A DNA stretch of 64,000 nucleotides from Halanaerobium praevalens DSM 2228 (GTDB lineage Bacteria; Bacillota; Halanaerobiia; Halanaerobiales; Halanaerobiaceae): NCBI RefSeq assembly GCF_000165465.1, contig NC_017455.1, positions 558,001 through 622,000 of the forward strand, written 5' to 3'. Below the pieces are notes generated by a model that had not been told where the DNA came from, searched no databases, and saw only the letters and a list, made by a program, of their open reading frames with translations. How positions within the stretch are numbered: the first letter of the stretch is position 1; each line of letters opens with the position of its first letter. The translations under genes were made by a program, and so were the position numbers. This document shows, in pieces, positions 19,616 to 28,577 of this stretch.

Positions 19616-20365
19616 ATGGCTCAAAAAATTGGAATTGCTTTATCTGGAGGAGGAGTTAAAGGCTTTGCTCATTTAGGAGTACTTAAAGCTTTAGCAGAAA
19701 AAGGTATAAGGCCTGACCTTTTAGCTGGAGTTAGTGCTGGAGCAATTGTTGGCTCTTTTATCGCAGCTGGTAGAACAGCAACTGAAGTAATGGAGCTAAT
19801 TAATGAAAATGATTTTTTTGATTTTGCTAAATTAAGTCTACCAGATAAAGGAATTTTTACTTTAGATAATATGACAAAAAATTTAAAAAAATCACTTAAA
19901 GTTAATACTTTTTCTGAATTAAAAATCCCATTTTATGTAGGGGTAGCCAATATAGAAAAGGCTAGAATGGAATATTTTAGTCAAGGAGAATTAATAAAAG
20001 TTATTCAAGCTTCTGCTTCAATTCCTGTTTTGTTTTCACCAGTTAAAATTAAAGGTGATTTATATGTAGATGGTGGTTTATTTGAAAATCTACCAGTTAA
20101 TCCTTTAATTAATAAATGTGATAAAATAATTGCAGTTAATGTAATGCCTGTTAATTTAGATGAAAAAATTGAGAGTATTACAGATATGGCAGTCAGAACT
20201 TTTCAATTAAAAACAATTGTTAATGCTGAAGAACTAAGAAAAAAAGCAGATCTTTATCTTGAACCGCCAGGAATTGATAAGTATAATATTTTAAATACAA
20301 AATATAGTCAGGAACTTTTTGATTTAGGATATAATTATTGTAAAAATTTAGATTTTGATTTATAA
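19616..20365 (+). CDS. patatin-like phospholipase (RssA/YlbK type)
   Basis: The 249-residue protein carries the patatin catalytic dyad signatures: the oxyanion hole GGGVKGFAHLGVLKAL near residue 11, the nucleophile elbow GVSAG (Ser about 42) and the Asp in VDGGLFENLP (about 152). No signal peptide or membrane segment, so it is probably a cytoplasmic lipid acyl hydrolase; substrate unknown. It follows the ABC transporter at 48 bases. The 197 bases after it hold the encapsulin promoter and no gene. Confidence 0.9.
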   Translation: MAQKIGIALSGGGVKGFAHLGVLKALAEKGIRPDLLAGVSAGAIVGSFIAAGRTATEVMELINENDFFDFAKLSLPDKGIFTLDNMTKNLKKSLKVNTFSELKIPFYVGVANIEKARMEYFSQGELIKVIQASASIPVLFSPVKIKGDLYVDGGLFENLPVNPLINKCDKIIAVNVMPVNLDEKIESITDMAVRTFQLKTIVNAEELRKKADLYLEPPGIDKYNILNTKYSQELFDLGYNYCKNLDFDL

Positions 20366-20463
20366 TTTTTTGTTTTAAATACAAAGAAAATTTAAGCTAG
20401 ATTTTTTAAGTCTTAAATCCTATTTTGACAGGCTTAAAAAGCATTTTTCGACAAAATAAAAAT

Positions 20464-20492
20464 TTGACTTTTAAGAATATACTGTATATAAT
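20464..20492 (+). promoter_or_regulatory. sigma-A promoter of the encapsulin operon
   Basis: TTGACT at 20464-20469 and TATAAT at 20487-20492 with exactly 17 bases between: near-consensus. It lies about 70 bases upstream of the cargo ferritin gene. No obvious Fur- or PerR-type palindrome overlaps it by eye. Confidence 0.85.
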
Positions 20493-20562
20493 TTAGTTTA
20501 AGAATGACTGACAATTTTTATTTTAGATTTAAGTATTTAAAATTAAAGGGAGGTCAAGATTT

Positions 20563-20940
20563 ATGAGTGAGTACCATGAACCAGAAGAAAAATTAACTGA
20601 AGAAGCAATGGAATATCATCGGATTATTAAAAGTGTAATGGAAGAATTAGAGGCAGTTGATTGGTATAATCAGAGAGCAGCGGCTACAAATGATCCTGAT
20701 ATAAAAGCAATTGTAGAACATAATCGCGATGAGGAAATAGAGCATGCTTGTATGGGTTTAGAATGGCTGCGTCGTAATTATCCTGTTTGGGATGAAATGT
20801 TAAGAACTTTTCTCTTTACAAGTGCAAAAATTACTGAAGTTGAAGAAGAAGGTGAGAGTGAGGCAGAAGGAGAAACAGCTGTTAAAGCTCCTGCTTCTAG
20901 TCAATCACTTGGTTTAGGTAATATGAGAGGAGGAGAATAA
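20563..20940 (+). CDS. encapsulated ferritin cargo protein (EncFtn)
   Basis: A 125-residue two-helix ferritin-like protein that oxidises Fe(II) inside the encapsulin shell. The half-site residues of EncFtn are visible: Glu28, Trp34 and Tyr35 in MEELEAVDWYNQR, and Glu58 and His61 in DEEIEHA. The active diiron site forms between two subunits in this family. An acidic linker (about 95-110) leads to the C-terminal targeting peptide SQSLGLGNMRGGE, which resembles the SLG-G-LR loading peptides. The stop abuts the encapsulin ATG (TAA then ATG). An AGGGAGG ribosome site precedes it. Confidence 0.92.
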   Translation: MSEYHEPEEKLTEEAMEYHRIIKSVMEELEAVDWYNQRAAATNDPDIKAIVEHNRDEEIEHACMGLEWLRRNYPVWDEMLRTFLFTSAKITEVEEEGESEAEGETAVKAPASSQSLGLGNMRGGE

Positions 20941-21741
20941 ATGGATATTTTAAAACGTTCCTTAGCACCATTTGCAGAAGATACTTGGAGCTTTTTAGAT
21001 GAAGAAGCAACTGATGTTTTGAGCCAGAAATTAAAGGCTCGAAAAGAAGTTGACTTTTTGGGACCTAAAGGTTTAGAACTATCTTCAATTAATACTGGTC
21101 GTTTTAGTCCAGTTGGAATTGAAGATGTAGAAGGTGTAACTTATTCTACTAGAGAAGTTCTTCCTTTAGTAGAATTGAAAGTTCCATTTAAAATGAAAAT
21201 TAGTGAAATTGAAGCTTTAGCTAGAGGTGCTGAAGATGTTGATACTGATCCATTAGCTGCAGCTGCATCTAAATTAGCTAAAGCAGAAAATAAAGCTGTA
21301 TTTTATGGTCTTGATGAAGTAAATATTGAGGGAATAGTGGAAGCTTCAGAATATGAAGAAGTAAGTGTATCGGCTGGAGAAAAAGAATTAATTTCTGGTC
21401 TGCTTAAAGCTTTAAACTTGTTTGAAAATAATAGTGTTGGTGGACCTAAACGTTTACTTTTAGGCCCAGAATTATATTCTTTATTATATGAGTTAGATGA
21501 TAAAGGATACCCACTAAAAAGAAAAGTAGAAGAAATGGTTGAAAGTGGTGCTGTTTTAGTACCAGATCTTGGGAATAGAGGTCTTTTGATTTCTGAGCGC
21601 GGTGGTGACTTTGAATTAACTGTGGGTCAAGATATCTCTCTTGGTTATGAAGAGAGAAAAGGTGATGAAATAGAGTTGTTTTTCTTAGAAACATTTACCT
21701 TTAGAGTTAATGGACCTGAAGCTGCTGTAGTTTTAAAATAG
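20941..21741 (+). CDS. encapsulin nanocompartment shell protein
   Basis: The 266-residue HK97-fold protein of the linocin M18/encapsulin family 1 begins MDILKRSLAPFAEDTWSFLDEEA, the usual N-terminal helix that binds cargo peptides, and contains the E-loop/P-domain segments and a conserved C-terminal FRVNGPEAAVVLK. It assembles into a hollow shell that stores iron mineralised by the ferritin encoded immediately upstream. A strong terminator follows, so the operon is just cargo plus shell. Confidence 0.95.
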   Translation: MDILKRSLAPFAEDTWSFLDEEATDVLSQKLKARKEVDFLGPKGLELSSINTGRFSPVGIEDVEGVTYSTREVLPLVELKVPFKMKISEIEALARGAEDVDTDPLAAAASKLAKAENKAVFYGLDEVNIEGIVEASEYEEVSVSAGEKELISGLLKALNLFENNSVGGPKRLLLGPELYSLLYELDDKGYPLKRKVEEMVESGAVLVPDLGNRGLLISERGGDFELTVGQDISLGYEERKGDEIELFFLETFTFRVNGPEAAVVLK

Positions 21742-21766
21742 AATAAAATTTAAATATATAATTAAT

Positions 21767-21802
21767 TACCGTCTACTAATAAAATAGTAGGCGGTATTTT
21801 TA
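21767..21802 (+). terminator. terminator after encapsulin
   Basis: TACCGTCTACTA at 21767-21778 pairs with TAGTAGGCGGTA at 21785-21796, one G-T pair, followed by TTTTTAT. Confidence 0.95.
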
Positions 21803-21925
21803 TATAAGATAAATAATTCTTTGAACATGTGTTCTTTTATGTTATAATATAAAATAGTTAAATGAAAATATTAGTATTTAATTCATTCAGTTTCACTATT
21901 TTAAATTAAAAGGACTGTGAAAAAG

Positions 21926-23200
21926 ATGGAGCTTCAAAAAAAACTTGAAATTTTAAGCGATGCTGCTAAATATGATGTTTCTTGTTCTGCTAGTGGTAGT
22001 AGTGGTCGTGGTAATAGTTCTAGTCTTGGTAACACGAGTGTTGGTGGTATTTGCCACAGTTGGACTGCTGATGGGCGCTGTGTTTCACTACTTAAAATTC
22101 TTTTTACAAATCACTGTATTTATGACTGTCAATATTGTATTAATAGAGCTAGCAATGATCGCCCTCGTGCTTCTTTTACTCCAGTAGAGGTAGCTAAGTT
22201 AACTATTGATTTTTATAAAAGAAATTATATTGAGGGCTTATTTTTAAGTTCAGCTGTAAATAAAAATCCAGATTGGACAATGGAACAACTTTTAAAAACT
22301 GTACAACTTTTACGAAATAAGCATAATTATCAGGGTTATATTCATTTAAAAGCAATTCCTGGAGCAGATTTTAAATTGATTTATCAAGCAGGTTTGCTGG
22401 CAGATCGAATGAGTGTTAATATAGAATTACCAAGTGAAACTAGTTTAGCAAAATTGGCTCCTCAGAAGAAAAAAGCTGGTATCTTGGCGCCAATGAAGGG
22501 AATTGGTGAAAAAATAGCTAATAATATTATTGAACGTAAAAAATATAAACTCAAAGATAAGTTTGTACCAGCTGGCCAATCAACTCAATTAATTGTTGGT
22601 GCTAGTCCAGAATCAGATAAACAAATTATTTCTTTATCTGAAGGTTTATATAACAATTTTAATCTAAAGCGAGTTTATTATTCTGCTTATTTACCAGTAA
22701 ATAAGTCTTCACTTTTGCCGACTTTGACTGGTCCACCGCTAAAAAGAGAACACCGTTTATACCAAGCAGATTGGCTTTTACGATTTTATGGTTTTAAGGC
22801 AGGAGAATTATTAACTCCAGACAGAGAAAATTTTGATTTAAAAATTGATCCTAAAGCAGATTGGGCAATTAATAATTTAGATCAATTTCCAATTGAAGTT
22901 AATCAAGCTTCATATCAGATGCTGCTTCGAGTTCCTGGGATTGGGCCGCGTTCTGCTGCTAAAATAGTTAAAGCTAGAAAAGAAAAAAAATTAAACCATT
23001 ATAATTTAAAAAAACTGAGAATAGTTTTAAAAAGAGCTAACTTTTTTATTACCTGTAATGGGAAATATGCAGCTGCAGTTCCATTTAAAAAAAGTGTGAT
23101 TTATAATCGCTTAGCAGAAAAAGAGAGTCAGCAGCTTTCTTTATTTGGAGCAGAAGATAGTAACAGGAGTGAAAAAGCTTGGGACCTTGAACAGGCCTAA
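21926..23200 (+). CDS. putative DNA modification/repair radical SAM protein (TIGR03916 type)
   Basis: The protein starts KLEILSDAAKYDVSCSASGS, the family-specific Cys/Ser/Gly segment, then VGGICHSWT and the radical SAM cluster CIYDCQYC (Cys64, Cys68, Cys71). The C-terminal third has a helix-hairpin-helix, VNQASYQMLLRVPGIGPRSAAKIV, fitting nucleic-acid binding. ATG 21926 is chosen: AGGA lies 11 bases upstream, while the GTG at 21917 is only two bases from it. The gene is paired with a DUF4130 gene downstream, the conserved two-gene unit of this family. The reaction and substrate are not established to my knowledge. Confidence 0.9.
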   Translation: MELQKKLEILSDAAKYDVSCSASGSSGRGNSSSLGNTSVGGICHSWTADGRCVSLLKILFTNHCIYDCQYCINRASNDRPRASFTPVEVAKLTIDFYKRNYIEGLFLSSAVNKNPDWTMEQLLKTVQLLRNKHNYQGYIHLKAIPGADFKLIYQAGLLADRMSVNIELPSETSLAKLAPQKKKAGILAPMKGIGEKIANNIIERKKYKLKDKFVPAGQSTQLIVGASPESDKQIISLSEGLYNNFNLKRVYYSAYLPVNKSSLLPTLTGPPLKREHRLYQADWLLRFYGFKAGELLTPDRENFDLKIDPKADWAINNLDQFPIEVNQASYQMLLRVPGIGPRSAAKIVKARKEKKLNHYNLKKLRIVLKRANFFITCNGKYAAAVPFKKSVIYNRLAEKESQQLSLFGAEDSNRSEKAWDLEQA

Positions 23201-23250
23201 TAGCTTTGATTTTTTAAATAATAGTTTTAATTTAAAAAGGTAGGATGATT

Positions 23251-24036
23251 ATGCATACTGATGAACAAACTAATAAGGTATATATTTATGATGGTAGTTA
23301 TCAGGGTCTGCTAACCACTTTATATACTGCTTTTAAATTAAAAGAGATACCAGTTAAGATTTTAGCAAAAAATAAATTTAAAAAAGATCTTTTTTATCAG
23401 GAGAAAAAAATTGAAACTGATTTTAAAAAAGCTGAATTTTTTAGTGAACAAATAAAAGAACATATTTCAGCTCAAGCCTTAAATAATATTTTTCATGCTT
23501 ATTTATCAGAGGCGGAAAAAGTAGAGATTTATCTATTTCGTTATTTGTTTAAAGGTTTTAAAGTAGGAGCTGAAGTTGATGAATATTTAACTAAAACTTA
23601 TGTTAGAGAGATTCATGATTTAGCCCATAAAGTTAGACATGAGAGTCATAGACTTAAAGGTTTTATTAGATTAAAAGAGGCTGCAGGAAATAAATATTAT
23701 GGAGCAATTGAGCCTGATTTTAAGATTTTAATTTTATTAGGACCTCATTTTAAAAAAAGGTTTTCAACAATTGATTGGATAATTCATGATAAAAAAAGAG
23801 AAAAAGCAGTGATCTTTTCAAAAGATAATTCAGAATGGCTTTTAATTGATTTAGAAAAAGATTTTGAGCCAGAATTATCAAAAAAAGAAAAAGATATTCA
23901 AAATCTCTGGCAAAGTTTTTTTGAAGCTGTAACTATTGAAAATCGGAGAAATCTTAAAGTACAGCAGCAGTTTATGCCTAAAAAATATTGGAAATATCTA
24001 ATAGAAAAACCAGCTAATTATAATAAGCTTAAATAA
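23251..24036 (+). CDS. DUF4130 protein, partner of the radical SAM gene (TIGR03915 type)
   Basis: About 261 residues. It has the conserved opening VYIYDGSYQGLLTTLYTAF, the central VRHESHRLKGFIRLKE, YYGAIEPDFKILILLGPHFKKRF, and the tail FMPKKYWKYLIE. This is the DUF4130 family annotated as a probable DNA metabolism protein that travels with the TIGR03916 radical SAM enzyme. ATG 23251 with TAGGA six bases upstream looks better than ATG 23245, though both are possible. No catalytic motif is obvious. The R-H-E-x-H-R core suggests nucleic-acid or metal contacts. Confidence 0.85.
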   Translation: MHTDEQTNKVYIYDGSYQGLLTTLYTAFKLKEIPVKILAKNKFKKDLFYQEKKIETDFKKAEFFSEQIKEHISAQALNNIFHAYLSEAEKVEIYLFRYLFKGFKVGAEVDEYLTKTYVREIHDLAHKVRHESHRLKGFIRLKEAAGNKYYGAIEPDFKILILLGPHFKKRFSTIDWIIHDKKREKAVIFSKDNSEWLLIDLEKDFEPELSKKEKDIQNLWQSFFEAVTIENRRNLKVQQQFMPKKYWKYLIEKPANYNKLK

Positions 24037-24116
24037 GTGAGTGATAGTGATAGTGATAGAGCGAAAGTCTGCTCGCAAACCTTGTGGGCTTGCCCCAAGG
24101 AGTGGAAACAATATTA
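24037..24116 (+). other. structured intergenic segment with GTGATA repeats before wecB
   Basis: The segment contains three GTGATA units in a row (about 24042-24059), then a GCGA/TCGC hairpin (about 24060-24076) and a CCTTG/CAAGG hairpin with an inner GG/CC (about 24081-24101), followed by GTGGAAAC. It is notably GC-richer than neighbouring gaps. No T-run follows, so it is not an ordinary terminator. I do not recognise it as a known riboswitch. Confidence 0.4.
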
Positions 24117-24138
24117 ATAAATGAATAGGATGATTAAA

Positions 24139-25287
24139 ATGCAAAAAAAAATTATGGCAGTTTTTGGAACAAGACCAGAAGCAATTAAGATGGCCCCTTT
24201 ATTAAAGGCTCTTAAAAAAAATAAAAATTATAAATTAGTAATAACTGTTACAGCTCAACATCGAGAAATGTTAGATCAGGTCCTTGATTTATTTAAGCTT
24301 AAACCTGATTATGACTTAGATATTATGCAAAAAAATCAGAGTTTAAGTGGACTTGCAGCTAGAATAATAGCAAAACTAGATCAAATTTTAAGTAATGAAA
24401 AACCAGATCTTTTATTAGTGCATGGAGATACTTCTTCTACTTTTATAGGTGCTTTAACTTCTTTTTATCATCAAATAAAGATTGCTCATATAGAAGCTGG
24501 TTTGAGGACTCAATCTAAATATTCTCCTTTTCCAGAAGAAATGAACAGACAATTAACTGGAGTTTTAGCTGATTTAAATTTTGCTCCTACTAAAAATGCT
24601 AAAGCAAACCTTTTATTAGAGAATAAAGATCCTGCTAAGATTTTTGTAAGTGGAAATACAGTTATTGATGCTTTATTATCAGTAGTAGATAAATCTTATG
24701 ATTTTAAAAATGAATTACTTGCTAATTTAAATTTTAAGCAGAAAAAAATTATTTTATTAACAGCTCATCGACGAGAAAACTTAGGCCAGCCAATGAAAAG
24801 TATTTTTCAGGCAGTAAAACAGTTAACTGCAGTAAATAATGATTTAGAAGTTATTTTTCCAGTCCACTTAAATCCAGCTATTAGAAAATTAAGCCAAGAA
24901 ATTTTTGCAGAGAATGAGCAAGTCCACTTAATTGAGCCACTTGACTATTTACCTTTTGCTAATTTAATGGCTAGATCTGATTTGATTTTAACTGATTCAG
25001 GAGGAATTCAAGAAGAAGCTCCAGCTTTGGGTAAACCAGTTTTAGTTTTAAGAGATACTACTGAAAGACCAGAAGCAGTTAAAGCTGGAACAGTAGTTAA
25101 AGTTGGGACAAAGACCAAAAAGATTTTTATTGAAACTATGAAATTATTAACTGATTCTGAGGCTTATCAAAAAAGAGCCAAAGCTATTAACCCTTATGGT
25201 GATGGTCAAGCAGTTAGTAGAATAGTTGCAGCTTTAGACTATGATTTTGGTTTTAAAAAGAAAAGACCACAAGATTTTAAGTTTTAA
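24139..25287 (+). CDS. wecB: UDP-N-acetylglucosamine 2-epimerase (non-hydrolysing)
   Basis: The 382-residue GT-B-fold epimerase interconverts UDP-GlcNAc and UDP-ManNAc for cell-surface polymers. Visible motifs are FGTRPEAIKMAPL, TAQHREMLDQVL, LLVHGDTSSTFIGAL, HIEAGLRT, FPEEMNRQL and the C-terminal TDSGGIQEEAPALGKPVLVLRDTTERPEA with the UDP-binding Glu/Arg. Start chosen at ATG 24139, eight bases after AATAGGA; the in-frame ATG at 24121 has no ribosome site. It is not linked to other cell-wall genes here. Confidence 0.95.
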   Translation: MQKKIMAVFGTRPEAIKMAPLLKALKKNKNYKLVITVTAQHREMLDQVLDLFKLKPDYDLDIMQKNQSLSGLAARIIAKLDQILSNEKPDLLLVHGDTSSTFIGALTSFYHQIKIAHIEAGLRTQSKYSPFPEEMNRQLTGVLADLNFAPTKNAKANLLLENKDPAKIFVSGNTVIDALLSVVDKSYDFKNELLANLNFKQKKIILLTAHRRENLGQPMKSIFQAVKQLTAVNNDLEVIFPVHLNPAIRKLSQEIFAENEQVHLIEPLDYLPFANLMARSDLILTDSGGIQEEAPALGKPVLVLRDTTERPEAVKAGTVVKVGTKTKKIFIETMKLLTDSEAYQKRAKAINPYGDGQAVSRIVAALDYDFGFKKKRPQDFKF

Positions 25288-25468
25288 CTGAAAAGCTAAA
25301 AAAATATAATTATTAGGAATGATAATTACTTATAATATTAGACAAATCAAAAAGTTTTAAATTTAGAGCAGGAGTTATTCAGTTTCTATTGAATAGTATA
25401 TAGTAGTAAGGAAATATTAATAATGAAAATTAAAGAAATGTTTTAAATTAGAAAAGGAGGTAATAAGT

Positions 25469-27145
25469 TTGGATTTTAATATTGTAATTGCTGGAGAAGC
25501 GGGACAAGGTTTAAAAACAGTTGAGTCAATGTTGACTAAAACTTTTTCCCGACATGGTTATTACTTATTTAGTACTAAAGATTATATGTCACGGGTTAGA
25601 GGTGGCCACAACTTTATGCAGATCAGAATTAGTGATCAAAAAGTTGAGGGGCCAGCTGAAGGCATTGATTTATTATTAGCTTTAAATGATGAAAGTGTAG
25701 AAATTCATAGTTCAGAAATGAATAAGACTGGAACGATTTTAACTGAGCTTGAAGCAGAGAAAGATTCAATGGTTCAGCTTGATGCTAAAGGGATTGCTAA
25801 AGAGGTAAATCCAAGAGCTGTTAATACAGTTTTTGTTGGTGCCGCTTTTAAAATAATGGGCTTACCAACAGAAGAGGCTGAGGCAGCTGTAAAAGAGCAT
25901 TTTTCTAAAAAAGAATCTGTAATTGAAGATAATTTAGCTTTATTAAAAAAAGGTTATGAAGCTGTTAATGAAATATATGAAGTTGAAGATTTAGGTCAAA
26001 AAGAAAATAGAATGGTGATTGATGGTAATAGTGCTGTTGGTTTAGGAGCTTTATTATCAGGTTTAAGTTATTATACTGCTTATCCAATGTCACCCTCTAC
26101 AGGTATTTTGCATTATGTTGCTAGTAAACAAGAAGAATTAGGTATAGTTGTAGAGCAGGCTGAAGATGAGATTGCTTCTATCAATATGGCTCTGGGAGGT
26201 TCTTATTCAGGCTTACGTTCAATGACAGGTACTTCTGGTGGTGGATTAGCTTTAATGGCAGAAGGGATTGGTTTAGCTGCAATTTCTGAGAATCCAATTG
26301 TAATAGCTAATGTTCAAAGACCAGGTCCTGCAACAGGTTTACCAACTAGAACTGGTCAGGGAGATTTATTATTTGCTATTAATATTTCTCAAGATGAATT
26401 TCCATTAATGGTTTTAGCTCCTAAAGATCAAGAAGATGCTTTTTATCAGACTTTCCGAGCATTTAACCTTGCTGATAAGTATCAATTACCTGTAATTATT
26501 TTATCTGATCAATTTATAGGAGATGGCTCTAAAACAATTACTAAAATTGATACCTCAGGTTTAGAAATAGAAAGACATTTGCTTGATCCTGCTGAAGTTG
26601 AGGGAGAATATAAGCGTTATAAATATACAGATGATGGAATTTCTCCTCGTGCTTATCCAGGTCAGCTTAAAGATAATATTGTGCTTTCAGATAGTGATGA
26701 GCATGATGAATATTCTCATATTGTAGAAGATATAGAAACTAGAAATAAGATGGTAGCTAAAAGAACTAGAAAGATGGAAAAATTAGCTGCTGAAGATATA
26801 TTAGAACCAGATTATACAGGACCTGAAGCAGCTGATTATATTTTCGTTGGTTGGGGTTCAACTGCTGGCCCACTAAAAGAGGCTAGAGAACTTTTAGCTG
26901 AAGATTATGAAATTGGTCACCTAGCTTTTAATGATGTTTGGCCTTTACCTAAAGAAGAAATTAAAGAAAAAGCTTGTTCAGGTGCTAAATTGGTATTTGT
27001 AGAAAATAATGCAGGTGCTCAATTTGAACGTTTGGTAAGAAGTGAAACTGGAATTAAAGCAGATTATAATATTCTAAAAGATGATGGAAGACCTTTCTCA
27101 GGTCAAGAAATCTGTAGAAGATTTAAAGAAGAGGTGAATAAATAA
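25469..27145 (+). CDS. korA: 2-oxoacid:ferredoxin oxidoreductase, fused gamma-alpha subunit
   Basis: The 558-residue protein has an N-terminal gamma domain (about 1-180; AGEAGQGLKTVESML, the CoA/catalytic gamma signature) followed by the alpha pyrimidine-binding domain (GNSAVGLGALLSGLSYYTAYPMSPSTGIL) and a C-terminal transketolase-like domain. This fusion is typical of KorA-type 2-oxoglutarate or branched-chain 2-oxoacid oxidoreductases. The start is TTG 25469 with an AGGAGGTAA site. Its stop overlaps the beta gene by one base (TAATG). Substrate preference (2-oxoglutarate, pyruvate or others) cannot be fixed from sequence alone. Confidence 0.9.
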   Translation: MDFNIVIAGEAGQGLKTVESMLTKTFSRHGYYLFSTKDYMSRVRGGHNFMQIRISDQKVEGPAEGIDLLLALNDESVEIHSSEMNKTGTILTELEAEKDSMVQLDAKGIAKEVNPRAVNTVFVGAAFKIMGLPTEEAEAAVKEHFSKKESVIEDNLALLKKGYEAVNEIYEVEDLGQKENRMVIDGNSAVGLGALLSGLSYYTAYPMSPSTGILHYVASKQEELGIVVEQAEDEIASINMALGGSYSGLRSMTGTSGGGLALMAEGIGLAAISENPIVIANVQRPGPATGLPTRTGQGDLLFAINISQDEFPLMVLAPKDQEDAFYQTFRAFNLADKYQLPVIILSDQFIGDGSKTITKIDTSGLEIERHLLDPAEVEGEYKRYKYTDDGISPRAYPGQLKDNIVLSDSDEHDEYSHIVEDIETRNKMVAKRTRKMEKLAAEDILEPDYTGPEAADYIFVGWGSTAGPLKEARELLAEDYEIGHLAFNDVWPLPKEEIKEKACSGAKLVFVENNAGAQFERLVRSETGIKADYNILKDDGRPFSGQEICRRFKEEVNK

Positions 27146-27996
27146 TGATAGATAAAAGTATTTATCAAGCTGATCGTGAAACAGCCTGGTGTCCAGGTTG
27201 TGGTAATTTTCCTTTAAGAACTGCTTTGGCAGAAGCTTTTGCTGAAATGGATTTAAAACCAGAGGAAATTGCAATGTTTACTGGAATTGGTCAGGCTGCA
27301 AAGTTACCTCATTATATTAAAGTTAATGGTTTTAATGGTTTACATGGTCGTTCAATTCCTCCAGCAATTGGAATGAGAGTTGCTAATCCAGAAATGACAG
27401 TTATTGTAGAATCTGGAGATGGCTGTACTTATGGTGAAGGTGGAAACCATCTTATTCATAATATAAGACGTAACCCAGATATTATCCATTTAGTCCATGA
27501 TAACCAGATTTATGGTTTAACAAAAGGACAAGCTTCACCAACAAGTGTGGAAAGTTTAAGAACTCCTGTGCAGACACATGGAGTTAATGCTGAACCTTTT
27601 AATCCAATCCGCTTTGCCGTTGGTATGAAAGCTAGTTTTGTTGCGCGTAGCACAGTTGGTGATCGTGAGCATTTAAAAGCAATGATCAAAGAAGCTAAAA
27701 AACATAAAGGTTATGCTTTGATTGATGTTTTCCAGCCCTGTGTTTCTTTCAATAAAATTAATACTTACCAATGGTATAATAAGCGAGTTTATAAATTAGA
27801 AGATCATGATCCAACTGATCATGCAGCAGCAATGAAGGTTGCTGATGAATTTGGAGATCAAATTCCAATTGGAGTTATCTATAAAGAAGAAAAAACTACT
27901 TTTAGAGAAAGAATGCCTTATCTAGAAGACAAAGCCTTAGTTGAGCGTGAGGTTAAGGTTGATGATTTAAAATACTTAATTGATGAATTTAAGTAA
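27145..27996 (+). CDS. korB: 2-oxoacid:ferredoxin oxidoreductase, beta (TPP-binding) subunit
   Basis: The 283-residue subunit has the WCPGCGN motif near residue 16 (Fe-S and TPP region), the TPP/Mg motif GDGCTYGEGGNHLIHNIRRN with the HDNQIYGLTKGQ loop, and FQPCVSFN, whose cysteine serves as a cluster ligand in the family. It transfers electrons from 2-oxoacid decarboxylation to ferredoxin. No separate ferredoxin-like delta gene follows, as expected for the KorAB type. Coupled by a one-base overlap with the alpha gene. Confidence 0.92.
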   Translation: MIDKSIYQADRETAWCPGCGNFPLRTALAEAFAEMDLKPEEIAMFTGIGQAAKLPHYIKVNGFNGLHGRSIPPAIGMRVANPEMTVIVESGDGCTYGEGGNHLIHNIRRNPDIIHLVHDNQIYGLTKGQASPTSVESLRTPVQTHGVNAEPFNPIRFAVGMKASFVARSTVGDREHLKAMIKEAKKHKGYALIDVFQPCVSFNKINTYQWYNKRVYKLEDHDPTDHAAAMKVADEFGDQIPIGVIYKEEKTTFRERMPYLEDKALVEREVKVDDLKYLIDEFK

Positions 27997-28051
27997 AATT
28001 TATTTTAGCATTCAAACAAGATTCAACTAAATTTTTAAGGAGGGTCTTAAA

Positions 28052-28543
28052 ATGAATATTTATGATTTTGCTATTGATTTTGAAATTGAAAACCGCAAAT
28101 TTTATGAGGAATGTGCAGAAAGTACAAATCAAACTGATTTAAAAAATGTATTCTTAGAATTGGCAAAAGAAGAAAAAAAGCATGAAAATATTGTGCGTCA
28201 GCTTAAAGAAAATAAAGAAGTAGATGAAGTTGAAACTGGAATTATAACTAAAGCCAAAGATGCTTTTGAAAAAATTTCTAAGTCTATGCCAACTGGTGAT
28301 AGTATTATGGGAGAAGAACAGGTTGATGTATATAAAAAAGCTATTGATTTAGAAACAAATAGCTATGAATTCTATCTAGAAAAAGCTGAAGAATCTGATT
28401 CAGAAGTAGTGAAAAAGACTTTTAACCGTTTGGCTGAAGAAGAAAAGAAACATGAAAAAATAATTGGTAATATCATTGAAATGGTAGATCGCCCAAATAC
28501 TTGGTTAGAAGATGCTGAATGGTATCATTTAGAAGAATATTAA
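28052..28543 (+). CDS. rubrerythrin-like ferritin-family diiron protein
   Basis: A 163-residue four-helix protein with two related halves: AIDFEIENRKFYEECAE with LAKEEKKHENI, and AIDLETNSYEFYLEKAEE with LAEEEKKHEKII, each giving the E...E-x-x-H ligands of a diiron site. No rubredoxin CxxC domain is present, unlike classical rubrerythrin. Such proteins reduce peroxide or store iron in anaerobes. AAGGAGGGT precedes the ATG, and a terminator follows. Its closeness to encapsulin-ferritin and Hcp makes this a stress and iron region. Confidence 0.88.
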   Translation: MNIYDFAIDFEIENRKFYEECAESTNQTDLKNVFLELAKEEKKHENIVRQLKENKEVDEVETGIITKAKDAFEKISKSMPTGDSIMGEEQVDVYKKAIDLETNSYEFYLEKAEESDSEVVKKTFNRLAEEEKKHEKIIGNIIEMVDRPNTWLEDAEWYHLEEY

Positions 28544-28577
28544 ACTAAAAATAAAAAATAAAATAAATTAAAAATAA

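Noticed and set aside
21960-22187. 75-codon plus-strand open frame inside the radical SAM gene
   Set aside because: It is a Val/Leu-rich out-of-frame reading of the Ser/Gly repeat segment; the true frame carries the conserved radical SAM motif.
24037-24116. Possible small CRISPR-like array or tRNA
   Set aside because: The repeat unit is only six bases with no spacers, and the hairpins do not fold as a cloverleaf with acceptor stem or T-loop.
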